From JAJPJE01 sp963724985 (GTDB lineage Bacteria > Acidobacteriota > Terriglobia > Terriglobales > Acidobacteriaceae), in assembly GCA_963724985.1 (NCBI GenBank), contig CAVRWV010000019.1, positions 582,573 through 646,572 of the forward strand: 64,000 nucleotides of DNA. Reading direction: 5' to 3'. Below are positions 18,964 through 28,421 of this stretch, in pieces. Positions within the stretch are counted from its first letter, which is position 1. Each line of letters begins with the position of its first letter. The notes below the pieces were generated by a model, which worked only from the letters and a program-made list of their open reading frames with translations, was not told where the DNA came from and did not search any database. The position numbers and the translations under genes are program-made.

Positions 18964-21900
18964 TTACGGAGTCGGAACCACAGCGGTTGCCTGGTTAGAG
19001 TCGGCGCTTTCGTTTCCGCTGCTATCTACCGCAGTAACCACGTAGTAGTAGGTGGTTCCGCTCTGCACCGTGGAATCCACATACGTAGTGCCTGGCTGTG
19101 AACTTGACTGCAACTTCGTGTAGGGTCCGCCAGACTGCGTTCCACGATACACAAAGTAACCCGTCACCGACGACGTACTGGCATTCCAACTGAGGTCAAC
19201 GGAGTGTGCAACCGGCTGAGTCCCAGTTCCTGATAGCGACACCGTGGCTGGCGAGTTCGTTGCGTTGCTGACGAATGAAACTGTGCCCGATGCGCTCCCG
19301 CTGGTCTGCGGCGCGAATGTGATGGTCACGTTCTGGCTCGCGCCGGCAGCAATCGCGATCGGGAGAGTCGATCCCATGAGGCTGAAACCAGATCCAGTAA
19401 AATTCGCTGCCGATACAGAGATTGACGACGTACCCGTGTTCGAGAGTTTGACAGTCTGGTTTGCAGTGTTTCCGATCAGCACGCTTCCAAAGGCGACACT
19501 CGCGGGCGATGCGCTTAGTAAGAATGTAGGTGCAGCAGTAGCGGTGCCTGACAGACTAACCACCGGCGCAGTATTACTCGCATTGCTAGCGATTGTTATC
19601 GTGCCGCTGTAACTACCGGCTGCCGTCGGAGCAAACTGAACTGTCAGATTTGCCGACCCACTCGATGCGATCGTGATCGGAAAACTTGTTCCCGATGATG
19701 CTGAAGCCAGCTGCCGCCGATGGTCGCGCTCGTGACTGACAGGTTCGATCCGCCTGTATTTGAGAGCTTGACCGTCTGCGTGGAAGTGTTATTTGCCACC
19801 GTGCTGGGAAACGTTACCGTGGTCGGGGAAATCGAAATCTGCGCGGGGACTGCGGTCACCGTTACGAGAGCTGAAGCAGATTTAGTTGCGTCCGCGGAAC
19901 TCGTGGCTGTCACCGAGTAGTTCCCCGCAGTTGCTGGTGCTGTGTACAGCCCGGAAGTGGAAATCGAGCCGCTCGAAGCAGACCATGTTACCGCGGTATT
20001 CGTTGTGCCGGTAACGGTAGCTGTGAACTGTTGCGTACCGCCCGTCTGAATCGATGCGGAGGTTGGACTGATCGACACGACAACCGGCGGCGGAGGTGCG
20101 GTGACGTTGACGGTGACTGCCGCTGACTTGGTTTTGTCCGCCACGCTGGTCGCAATCACCGAGTATGTTCCTGCCGTGCTAGGAGCGGTGTACAGACCGC
20201 CTGATGTGATCGTTCCACCCGTCGTCGACCACGTTACAGATGTATTGCTGGAGCCGGTCACTGTCGATGTGAACTGTTGCGTCGCTCCCGTCTGGATAGC
20301 GACAAGGGTTGGACTGATCGAGACAACGATTGGCGGTGCGCTTACCGTCACGCTTGCCGAGGCAGACTTGGTATTGTCGGCAACGCTCGTGACTGTGACC
20401 GTAAAGGTACCTGGCGTATTGGATGCTGTGTACAGGCCAGAACTGGACACCGAGCCGCCAGTCGCGGACCACGTTACTGCTGTATTTGTCGTTCCCGTAA
20501 CTGTTGCTGCGAACTGCTGCGTCGCGCCCGTCAGCAAGGATGCCGATGTTGGACTGATCGCAATTACAACTGGAGGCGCGGTAACAGTGACACTGGCAGA
20601 AGCCGTCTTCGTCGTATCCGCAACGCTTGTTGCTGGTACTGTGTAAGTGCCGGCGGTATTCGAGGCTGTATATAACCCTGAACTCGAGATCGTGCCGCCA
20701 GTCGTTGACCAGGTTACTGCTGTGTTCGTCGTCCCCGTTACAGTTGCCGTGAATTGTTGAGTCGCGCCCGTTTGCAATGACGCCGAAGTTGGACTGAGCG
20801 ACACCGACACAGGCGGCGGCGCTGCTGTCACAGTCACCGTCGCGGAAGATGTCTTCGTTGTATCGGCAACGCTGGTCGCTTTCACGGTGTATGTCCCAGC
20901 GGTTCCCGGAGCCGTGTACAGTCCGGAACTTGAAATCGTGCCACTCGTCGCGGACCACGTCACCGCCGTGTTCGTCGTCCCGGTTACAGTTGCCGTGAAT
21001 TGTTGCGTTGCGCCGGTTTGAATAGCGGCAGCAGTCGGGCTGATCGAAACTGCAACCGGAGGAGCGTTTACTGTAATAGTCGCAGAGGCGGACTTCGTGG
21101 TGTCGGCAACGCTCGTTGCCTTAACCGTGTAGCTTCCCGCGGTGGCCGGCGCAGTGTAGAGCCCCGAACTTGAAACTGTGCCGCCGGTAGCTGTCCACGT
21201 CACGCCTGTATTTGTGCTGCCTGTCACGGTTGCTGTGAACTGTTGCGTGCCTCCAGTTTGCAGAGAGGAAGAAGTCGGACTAATCGATACCGACTACCGA
21301 CGGTGGCGCCGCACGTAACCGTAATCGTCGCGATTCCTGACTTCGTTGTGTCCGCTACGCTGGTCGCAATAATCGAATACGTTCCTGCTGCCCCGGGAGC
21401 CGTGTAGAGACCGCTCGAAGAAATGGTGCCGCCGGAAGCCGACCAGGTCACAGCCGTATTGGTTGTCCCACTAACGGTCGCCGCAAATTGCTGCGTACTA
21501 CCCGCTTGAACGACGCAGAGCTTGGACTGACGGACACCGAAATGGCGGGCGCACTCGCCGACACAGTTACGGCGGCGGATGCTGATTTGCTCGAATCGGC
21601 CACGCTCGTTGCCGTGACGCTATAGGTGCCAGGCTGTTGCCGGAGCCGTATAAAGACCGGCACTCGAGATTGTGCCGCCACTTGCGGACCACGTTACTGA
21701 ACTATTACCCGTTCCAGTCACAGTGACCGCGAACTGCTGCGTGCCTCCGGCGGCGAGTGAGACCAAGGTTGGAGTGATCGAGACGGCAATCGGCACCGCC
21801 GAGCGAAGTCACAGTAACCGTCGCGGTGGCCGACTCGCTCGCGTCCGCAGCGCTCGTCGCAGTGACCGTATAACTCCCGGCAGCAGTTGGTGCGGTGTAA

Positions 21901-22166
21901 AGTCCCGAATTCGAGATGGAACCAGCGGTAGCCGACCAGGTCACGGATGTATTCGCGAGACCTGTGACCGTCGCCGTGAACTGTTGGGTTCCTCCCGCCT
22001 GAATAGCTTACATTCGCCGGAGTGATCGAAACTGAAATGGCCGCCGACGCTGTAACCGTCGATGCCTTGCTGGCGGCGGTTACGCCGGCACATCCTGAAT
22101 TACTAACTACAAAGGCCAGTAATTAAAACGAACAGTACAAAAGAAAATCCCAGGGAACGCTGCATC
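18964..22166 (-). pseudogene. Large Ig-like (BIG2) repeat lipoprotein with anchor-D and FN3 modules, frameshifted
   Basis: The longest member of the local family, about 1065 residues if repaired. It begins MQRSLGFSFVLFVLITG and, after one frame change near 22105, continues as a lipobox region SNSGCAGVTAASKA. About nine BIG2-like units of 80-82 residues follow. Six of them are in one intact piece, 19644-21227 (527 residues). Next come two anchor-D-type modules and an FN3-like end (18964-19563). Other in-frame pieces are 21224-21451, 21448-21681 and 21705-21944. I count about nine frame breaks, most in the N-terminal half. The 5' flank (GCGCCAC-GGAATGA) resembles that of the second Ig-like gene, supporting duplication. 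Surface stalk or adhesin function is inference. Confidence 0.75.
19860..21970 (-). repeat. Tandem 240-246 bp repeat encoding Ig-like units
   Basis: On the plus strand a conserved GTGAAYTGTTGMGT block recurs near 20029, 20269, 20509, 20749, 20995 and 21235, giving a 240-246 base period. Each unit encodes one BIG2-like domain. The same unit is present in the neighbouring Ig-like genes. Confidence 0.85.
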
Positions 22167-22457
22167 TTGCCTCATTCCGTGGCGCTCCTAAACGCTATAT
22201 CCACGGGAGGCGTTGTTGAAGGTGCCGGAGGTCCTGTCGGGCGATTCCAATCAGGCAGTTCCCACTAGAGTCCGAGTGCGCAGCAGATGCCTGAACGGAA
22301 GTAATCAGGATTGGTGATTAAGCTCATTGAGAAATATCTATGAGGTGCGGTTACGAAGAGAGCGGCCGATGGGGACAAGGAAGGGGTCGCGAATGCGGTG
22401 AAGCGGAATTTTCCCAGAGCGTGTTGCTGGCGTCCTTTCGCTGCAGTAGCCGAGAAG

Positions 22458-23455
22458 CTACGGTGTGGGAATCGTTGCAGCAGCCTGGTTGGAGAATGCA
22501 CTCTCGTTGTTGCTGGCATCTACAGCGGTGACGACATAGAAATACGAGCTGCCCGAAGTCACTGAGCTGTCCGCGAAAGATGTGCTCGGCACCAACGATG
22601 AAGTCATCAACGTATACGGGCCACCCGTGACAGTTCCGCGATAGACACGATAGCCAGACACGGTCGACGTGCTCGCGCTCCAGCTCGAGATCAACAGCGT
22701 GCGCCACTGCCGTAACTCCAGTGCCTGACATCGGAATGCTAAGAAGCGTGTTGCCGCCGCGTCAGTTAACACAATACTTCCGCTCGCGCTTCCTGCGGAA
22801 CTCGGGCCAAACGATGCGGTAAAACTCGATCCCTGCCCCGCCGACAAAGTCAGCGGTGTGGAAAGTCCGCGTCACATTGAATCCCGGTCCGCTGTAGCTT
22901 GCGTTGTTTACCGAGCAGGCTGGCCGTTCCGGAATTCTTCAGAGTCACCGATATGTTCTTGCTCCCGCCGACGGAAACATTGCCGAACGCGATCGACGAT
23001 GGATTGGCCGTCAATTTAGGCGTCCCTGCCACAACACCTGTCCCGCTCATCGGAATCGAGAGAGTTGATGGCGATGCGTTGCTCGCAATTGAAACCGAAC
23101 CGGTAGCCGCGCCAGCACTCGTTGGAGAAAAGCTGAAAGTCGCCGATGCCGACTGCGACGGATTCAGTGTGAATGGCGTAGTAATTGGTGAAACACTGAA
23201 AGCACGTGCCGGACACCGTGACCTGACTAACCGTAATCGCCGCGGCGGACGAATTGGTAACCGTAATGGTCTGGGTTGCCGTCGTGCCCACGGTGACTTG
23301 TCCGAAGTCGATCGAAGTGAGGCTGCTCGCCGAGGGATCCGGAATTCCCGCCGCCGTTTGAACTGCTCGAACTTGCGGTCACACCGCCGCATCCGCAAAG
23401 TGCAACTAAACCATAGACAAACAAGAACGCCCGCAAGCTTCACTAGTCTTTCCAC
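22458..23455 (-). pseudogene. Anchor-D/FN3 lipoprotein, frameshifted
   Basis: This family member lacks BIG2 repeats. The N-terminal frame from a TTG at 23436 reads MRAFLFVYGLVALCGCGG then VTASSSSSNGGG, a lipoprotein signal with a serine/glycine linker. Two to three choice-of-anchor-D-type modules follow (TATQTITVTNSSAAAITV; IAFGNVSVGGSKNISVTLKNSG) and then an FN3-like end (SGYRVYRGTVTGGPYT). Pieces are 23227-23436, 23016-23291, 22850-23190 and 22458-22847, with a brief excursion near 22690-22740, so about six breaks. An alternative GTG start at 23455 gives ERLVKLAGVLVCL, which would also serve as a signal if one indel is assumed. The start is unsettled. Confidence 0.7.
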
Positions 23456-23980
23456 CGGATCCTCGCGTCAAGAGCTCAGCTGTCAGAACCGAGCTCCGGC
23501 ATTCACTAAGGGTGCCGGTAAGAAGAACTTGCAGCAACTTACGTCAGTCCATAGGAAGATCCGTAGGGGTACAGTGGACATTCAGGTATCGCGAGCCCAA
23601 TATCAGACGGATTAAGGATCTAACTATTCAATCCGGTTCGCAGTTATTTAACTCGGTTGAAACAGGTGTGGAATTGTCACCACCAGAGCACAATTTACAT
23701 TGCAGCGGTTGCCCATGGCCGGCCTTGGACGCCCAGTAAATATGACGGTAACTTCCACAAAACACAGCAAGTTACAATATCTAGCCCCCGACAAGGCCGT
23801 CTAAGGTACTCGGAGTGCATGGTTACCTTCGTGCGCACTGATGTACTAGTTTGTGACAAGCAGGTAGATAGCGCTCGGCCAGTCTTGTGAATTACCCCGT
23901 CATCTTTTATCGGCTAATCGTATCCTGAATCAACCGAAGTCTGCTCACTGTTGTGCGCAAGGCGGGCTCAACCGGAAGAA
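23456..23980. other. Divergent intergenic region
   Basis: These 525 bases separate two divergently transcribed Ig-family lipoprotein genes. I see no gene, no strong hairpin and no clear copy of the TGTGCAA repeat. It must hold both promoters. Confidence 0.5.
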
Positions 23981-24929
23981 ATGTTCAAGATAGAAAGTCT
24001 CCTATCCAAACATCTTGTCTCGGTTCTCGGCGTTTTGGTGGCTGGATTCACGCTAATCGCCAACGTTGGTTGCGCCGGCGTAACCGCCGCGCCGAACTCG
24101 AACTCCGTGTCTTCGGTTTCGGTCCAGGTCACACCGTCCACAGCTAGCCTCCAACCCGGCTCCGCGCAGCAATTCTCTGCGACCGTAACTGGCGGCTCGT
24201 CCTCCGCTGTGACTTGGTCTGCGACCGGTGGAACAGTGTCCAGCACTGGCTTGTACACCGCACCAGCCACGCCCGGTACATACACGGTTCAAGCAACCAG
24301 CACGGAGGACACATCGAAGTCCGGATCGGCCACTATTACGGTTCTCGGCAGCTCAACCACGCCCCAGATTTCGTTTTCCCCGGCTCAGTTGTCGTTTGGA
24401 ACTGTAGCTGTGAACACCACGACGACCCAGAATTTGCGGATAACCAATGTTGGAGCTGGCACACTCACCATCTCGCAATTGAATTTCACTGGGGATAATG
24501 TTTTCACGGCGAATGGTGCGACGCTTCCCGTTGTCTATCGCCTCAGGAAAGTCGGCAAACGTGCCGATTGTGTTTGCACCCGTAGCTTCGGGATCATTTA
24601 CTGCATCCTTAGCCGCAAGCAGCAACGCGAACAATTCATCTTCAACCGTGACCTTATCAGGCACTGCCGCAACATCCGCATCTGCCCACTCGGTGTCGCT
24701 CCATTGGAACTCGAGCACGTCCAGCGTGATTGGATACATGGTATATCGCGGAACTGTTTCCGGCGGACCATATACCCGGCTCATCACGAGTGCTGATCCG
24801 GCGACAACTTACACCGATATCAGCGTCCAAAGCGGATCAACCTACTACTACGTTGTAACTTCCGTTAATGGCTCCGGTCAGGAAAGCGCATTCTCGAACC
24901 AAGCGACCGCAGTAGTGCCGAGTCCGTAG
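23981..24929 (+). pseudogene. Ig-like/anchor-D/FN3 lipoprotein, one frameshift
   Basis: The shortest and least damaged family member, about 315 residues if repaired. ATG at 23981 follows GGAAG and gives MFKIESLLSKHLVSVLGVLV, then the lipobox IANVGC and AGVTAAPNS. One BIG2-like unit (VTPSTASLQPGSAQQF), one anchor-D-type module (LSFGTVAVNTTTTQNLRITN) and an FN3-like end (GYMVYRGTVSGGPYTRL) follow. The frame starting at 23951 (TTG) runs to about 24530. The second frame (24498-24929) then continues through PLSIASGKSANVP, so one single-base indel separates them. It is the only family member on the plus strand and converges on the exosortase gene. Confidence 0.75.
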
Positions 24930-25148
24930 GTTGCCGCATACGCTATCAGCGAACGGCGTTTCGATCATTCCAATCAAGAACCGAATCGCAGATGCTCAGA
25001 TTGGGCATTTCGAAGCAAAATCACCAACACCTCCGTCCTTGTAAACACCGCCGGAATTTCATCGCGAGTTAAAGCGGAGTGGAGCATCGTCAGATTGCGG
25101 CGGGTCAAACGTGATCGCCGGCTTGCGCCATCTGACAGACAGTATGGA

Positions 25149-26051
25149 CTATGAAGTGGTGAGGACTTCCTGTGGAGGAGAAGGTATGCTGCGGGGTTTT
25201 TCTGTCTTCTGCAACAGCTTCCAGATCGGATACACGAGAGCAAGCGAAATCAGATAAAACACAAAACCGCCCTCGTGGTGCAATCTTCCATTCAGGAACC
25301 CAGGGTCTACGTGGGTTGCGAGCATGGTCAAGGTCACGATACGAATCGCGTTCTTCAGTATCGAAAGCGGAATTGTAATTAGCACTAACAAGACTCTTCG
25401 CCAGGTACTGTGAACAGTTTCATGCGCCACCAGCAGCATGATGATTAGGAGGGCTATGCTGGAATTAATCCCACTGCATTCCTTGGCTATCTCGATACTG
25501 ACTCCGGGCAACATCAGCACAAATCCGTCTCGCAATACAGGAACACCCAGCAACTCGAACATCCAATACGACAGATCCGCAGAACCGGACTGTAGGAAAA
25601 AGACAACTTTGTCGATCAAAACACCAGGGACGGGCACCATAAGTGCCAGCAACATGATCGGGAAAGCGGCGTTCCTCAGAGCCCTTACACCAAAGCAACT
25701 GGTAAATGCACCAACCAAGAGCAGTAGCACGCTGGAAAGGTCTGCAACTTCCTTTAGGCTTTCTGTTCTTGCACCCAAGGCAAGTGTCGTCGCCAAATAA
25801 AGAATAAGTGCGAGCGTGGCCATGATTGCTCCCCATACCCGAGAGTACTCGGCCGCTCCAAAAATTCGCTCCCTTCCCAACCAGATCAGATAGGCCGTTA
25901 AGAAAGGGACTAGGATGACATACGATGTGTAGCCGGTTCCCATCGACAGACCAAAGATGCGGTGTATCTGCCGCCAGAACAGCGCCAAAATAATTATTGA
26001 GTAAACTGCGAATTCGACGGTCCGGTTCCGCACCTTTTCCTCGCCTTTCAA
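25149..26051 (-). CDS. Exosortase family transmembrane protein
   Basis: A 300-residue polytopic membrane protein with about eight hydrophobic segments. The three exosortase catalytic residues are visible: Cys192 in AKECSGINSS, Arg237 in KNAIRIV and a histidine at 258/259 in RLHHEGG. Exosortases are predicted cysteine transpeptidases that recognise PEP-CTERM-like C-terminal signals and work alongside exopolysaccharide genes. The C-terminal extension lacks an EpsI domain. I could not find a PEP-CTERM tail (motif, membrane helix, basic end) on any protein in the window. The neighbours are five Ig-like secreted proteins and a sugar operon. The subfamily (for example XrtJ or another acidobacterial type) is not assigned. 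Confidence 0.93.
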   Translation of the reverse strand: MKGEEKVRNRTVEFAVYSIIILALFWRQIHRIFGLSMGTGYTSYVILVPFLTAYLIWLGRERIFGAAEYSRVWGAIMATLALILYLATTLALGARTESLKEVADLSSVLLLLVGAFTSCFGVRALRNAAFPIMLLALMVPVPGVLIDKVVFFLQSGSADLSYWMFELLGVPVLRDGFVLMLPGVSIEIAKECSGINSSIALLIIMLLVAHETVHSTWRRVLLVLITIPLSILKNAIRIVTLTMLATHVDPGFLNGRLHHEGGFVFYLISLALVYPIWKLLQKTEKPRSIPSPPQEVLTTS

Positions 26052-26496
26052 TAACTACTGCTTCTACTTATCTGATAGTGAACAGCCATAACGTCCTTTA
26101 GTCTAGGTCGGGTTCGGTAGGGCACTTCATAACCAACGACCCTTGTTCGACTACTCCCTGTGAAAGACCGATAGCAATTGAAACACCTATGCAAGCGATT
26201 CCCGGCGTTAGCCAGGGCCCTTGGACGGCGCACAGATATCGCTAGGTATTGTATTGCCGGAACATCGCTTCCTACAGTCAGGGAAAGGTACTTCCGCTCT
26301 GAGGGAAAAGCAATTCCACCGTCGAACATCGCATCCCTGGCCAGTGTGCAACCTTTTGCACACTCGTATTGATTTGCTGCCTTACGTGGATGGCACGCCC
26401 CCATCAAACCGGAGGTCAGATACATACTACAACCTTCATTTTCATATACTTACAAGGATAAGGCTAATTTCACCCCATGGTAACACGTAGCCGAAG
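26052..26496. other. Divergent intergenic region with operator-like repeat
   Basis: These 445 bases lie between the divergent exosortase and GT2 genes. The only strong signal is the inverted repeat at 26344-26363. A short minus-strand open frame overlapping the exosortase start shows no family resemblance. Confidence 0.5.
26344..26363. promoter_or_regulatory. Inverted repeat GTGTGCAA-N4-TTGCACAC, site 3
   Basis: A perfect eight-base inverted repeat with a four-base spacer and the same core as the sites at 13792 and 16268. It lies between the exosortase gene and the plus-strand sugar operon, about 290 and 134 bases from their starts. No well-placed -10 accompanies it on either strand. Confidence 0.5.
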
Positions 26497-27363
26497 GTGA
26501 TCGGCACGCTTCGTGCAACCAAGTACCTCCGAAAGCGCTGCTTAACTATGGAACAAGGTCCAACACCGTCGGGCTCCCGTATTACAAGCGTCGTGGTTCC
26601 CGTATTCAACGAGGAAGACGGCATCAGTCAGCTTCAGGAAAGCCTGGTTCAACTTCGCCACGCACTGAACGGACAGCTGGAGTTCATCTTCGTCGATGAC
26701 GGAAGTAGTGATAACACCGTGAATGGGCTGCGAGCCGCTTTTGGTAATGATCCCACCTGTCGTGTAGTCGAGCACGGGGTCAATCGAGGTATAGGAGCAG
26801 CCTTCAGGACTGGTTTCGGTGTAGCCGCGGGCGACATTGTTTGCACGATCGATGCGGACTGCAGTTATAAACCGGAAGGTTTAAGGCGGTTGATCGATGC
26901 GTTGGATGAGACCGGGGCCGATATAGCTGTCGCCTCTCCTTACCATCCCGATGGTGGGGTCGCTGGAGTTCCGCCCTGGCGGTTGCTTTTGAGCCGTTGC
27001 TGTTCTCTTCTGTATCGCATTTTGGCTCCCGTGAATTTGTATACCTACACCAGCGTTTTCCGGGCTTACAAGCAGCAGGTGATCAGGGACGTCCAGTTCC
27101 AGTCGAATGGATTTGTCTCAGCGGTCGAGATTCTCTTTTCCGCCGCGCGTGGCGGATACCGCATCACCGAGGTTCCCATGGTGCTACACGCTCGAACTGT
27201 AGGTCAGTCAAAAATGAAGATTGCCCGAACCATCAAAACTCACCTGAGGTTAATGGGGGACCTGGCGATTGCAATTGTTGGAATTCATCCCGCAGAACGA
27301 ACGCCGGCGGCAAGCAATATGACGCCAATTCCGTCGGCAATAACAGTGAAGGAGGATCGGTAA
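26497..27363 (+). CDS. Family 2 glycosyltransferase (polyprenyl-phosphate sugar synthase-like)
   Basis: A 288-residue GT-A enzyme. Motifs are VVVPVFNEEDGI, the nucleotide-binding DDGSSDNT, and IDADCSY as the metal-binding DxD equivalent. SNGFVSAVEILFSAARGGYRITEVPM and VGQSKMK are typical of DPM1-like synthases, which load mannose or glucose on a polyprenyl phosphate. No C-terminal membrane anchor is visible, as in short DPM1-type enzymes. The GTG start is not well supported; ATG at 26548 is an alternative that keeps all motifs. The TAA stop overlaps the ATG of the next gene by one base. Confidence 0.88.
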   Translation: MIGTLRATKYLRKRCLTMEQGPTPSGSRITSVVVPVFNEEDGISQLQESLVQLRHALNGQLEFIFVDDGSSDNTVNGLRAAFGNDPTCRVVEHGVNRGIGAAFRTGFGVAAGDIVCTIDADCSYKPEGLRRLIDALDETGADIAVASPYHPDGGVAGVPPWRLLLSRCCSLLYRILAPVNLYTYTSVFRAYKQQVIRDVQFQSNGFVSAVEILFSAARGGYRITEVPMVLHARTVGQSKMKIARTIKTHLRLMGDLAIAIVGIHPAERTPAASNMTPIPSAITVKEDR

Positions 27364-28421
27364 TGGTCCGTATTGGAACCGTAGGTTTGGGCGCCTGGGG
27401 TTGGGGTGTTGCCCGCAATTTCGCAGAACTGAAGGATTGCGAACTCGTTAGTTGCTGCGATCTCGATTCAAAGCGTCGCGAAAGCGCTGCCAAAACTTGG
27501 CCAGGCGTGAAGGCCGTAGCTGAATTCGACGATTTGCTGGCAACCGACATTGATGCCGTAGCGATCGCCGCTCCCGCCATCATGCATTACCCGCTTGCCA
27601 AGCAAGCGTTGTTGGCGGGCAAAGACGTAATGGTCGAGAAACCGTTCACCCTCAATGTGGCGGATGCCGAGGAACTCGCTGAACTCGCCTACAAGACCAA
27701 CCGTGTCCTGATGGTTGGACATTTGCTCGAGTACCACCCAGTAGTGAAGCGTCTCAAGACCATGGTGAACTCGGGTGAATTGGGAGATATCTATTACATG
27801 TACTCCCAACGGGTGAACCTGGGCCGAATTCGCGGAGATGAAAACGCGATGTGGAGTTTCGCTCCGCACGACATCTCTGTGTTTACGTACCTACTCGGAC
27901 AGAGCCCGACCGATGTAAGTGCTCGCGGCCAGAGTTTCATTCAGGACGGGATCGAGGATGTGGTTTTCCTGAGCCTGTTCTTTGAAAACCGCGTTATGGC
28001 TCATATCCACATCAGCTGGCTGGATCCGCACAAGATTCGCAGGACAACCGTTGTGGGTTCCAAGAAGATGGCCGTGTTCGACGATTCAGAGGTCAACGAG
28101 AAGCTCAAGATTTACAACAATCACGCAGAGGTTCCGCCGGCTAAGACTTACGGCGAAGCCATTCAAGTTCGATTCGGCGATATCTTGATCCCACGCGTGG
28201 AAGGGACTGAGCCGCTGAAGATCGAATGCAAGCATTTTGTTGATTGTGTGCGCGATCGTAGCACTCCCTTGTCCGACGCACAGGACGGTATTCGCGTAGT
28301 AAGAATCCTGGAAGCAGCACAGAGGTCATTAGAACTAGATGGCGAGCCAATCAGTATTAACCAGCCCAAGCTTCATCCATCCAGCGGCAACCATCGGCGC
28401 TGGTACGCAATTGGGGCATAA
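27363..28421 (+). CDS. Gfo/Idh/MocA oxidoreductase, WbpB-like
   Basis: A 352-residue NAD(P)-dependent oxidoreductase. The dinucleotide fold is GTVGLGAWGWGVARNF at the N-terminus and the family lysine motif is EKPF (VEKPFTLNVADA). HDISVFTYLLG and GHLLEYHP resemble WbpB/WlbA, which oxidise the 3-hydroxyl of UDP-GlcNAcA. I start it at ATG 27363, where it overlaps the GT stop (TAATG); the frame is open farther upstream but that part is the GT gene read out of frame. The last 83 bases overlap the start of the acyltransferase gene. A paralogue lies at 61355-62356. Confidence 0.88.
   Translation: MVRIGTVGLGAWGWGVARNFAELKDCELVSCCDLDSKRRESAAKTWPGVKAVAEFDDLLATDIDAVAIAAPAIMHYPLAKQALLAGKDVMVEKPFTLNVADAEELAELAYKTNRVLMVGHLLEYHPVVKRLKTMVNSGELGDIYYMYSQRVNLGRIRGDENAMWSFAPHDISVFTYLLGQSPTDVSARGQSFIQDGIEDVVFLSLFFENRVMAHIHISWLDPHKIRRTTVVGSKKMAVFDDSEVNEKLKIYNNHAEVPPAKTYGEAIQVRFGDILIPRVEGTEPLKIECKHFVDCVRDRSTPLSDAQDGIRVVRILEAAQRSLELDGEPISINQPKLHPSSGNHRRWYAIGA

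Noticed and set aside
20101..20646. Long plus-strand open frame of 181 codons opposite the Ig-like repeats
   Set aside because: It mirrors the 240-base repeat period of the real minus-strand gene, has no start context and no family resemblance; it is a shadow of biased repeat codons.
19860..21970. Regular repeats as a CRISPR array
   Set aside because: The period is about 240 bases and the whole unit is coding Ig-like sequence; there are no short repeats with unique spacers and no cas genes.
26048..26425. Minus-strand open frame of 125 codons upstream of the exosortase
   Set aside because: No family resemblance, no RBS, and it contains the inverted repeat; it is better read as regulatory DNA.
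26997..27362. Upstream extension of the Gfo/Idh frame to 26997
   Set aside because: This part is the GT2 gene read in another frame; the Rossmann start and TAATG overlap place the real start at 27363.
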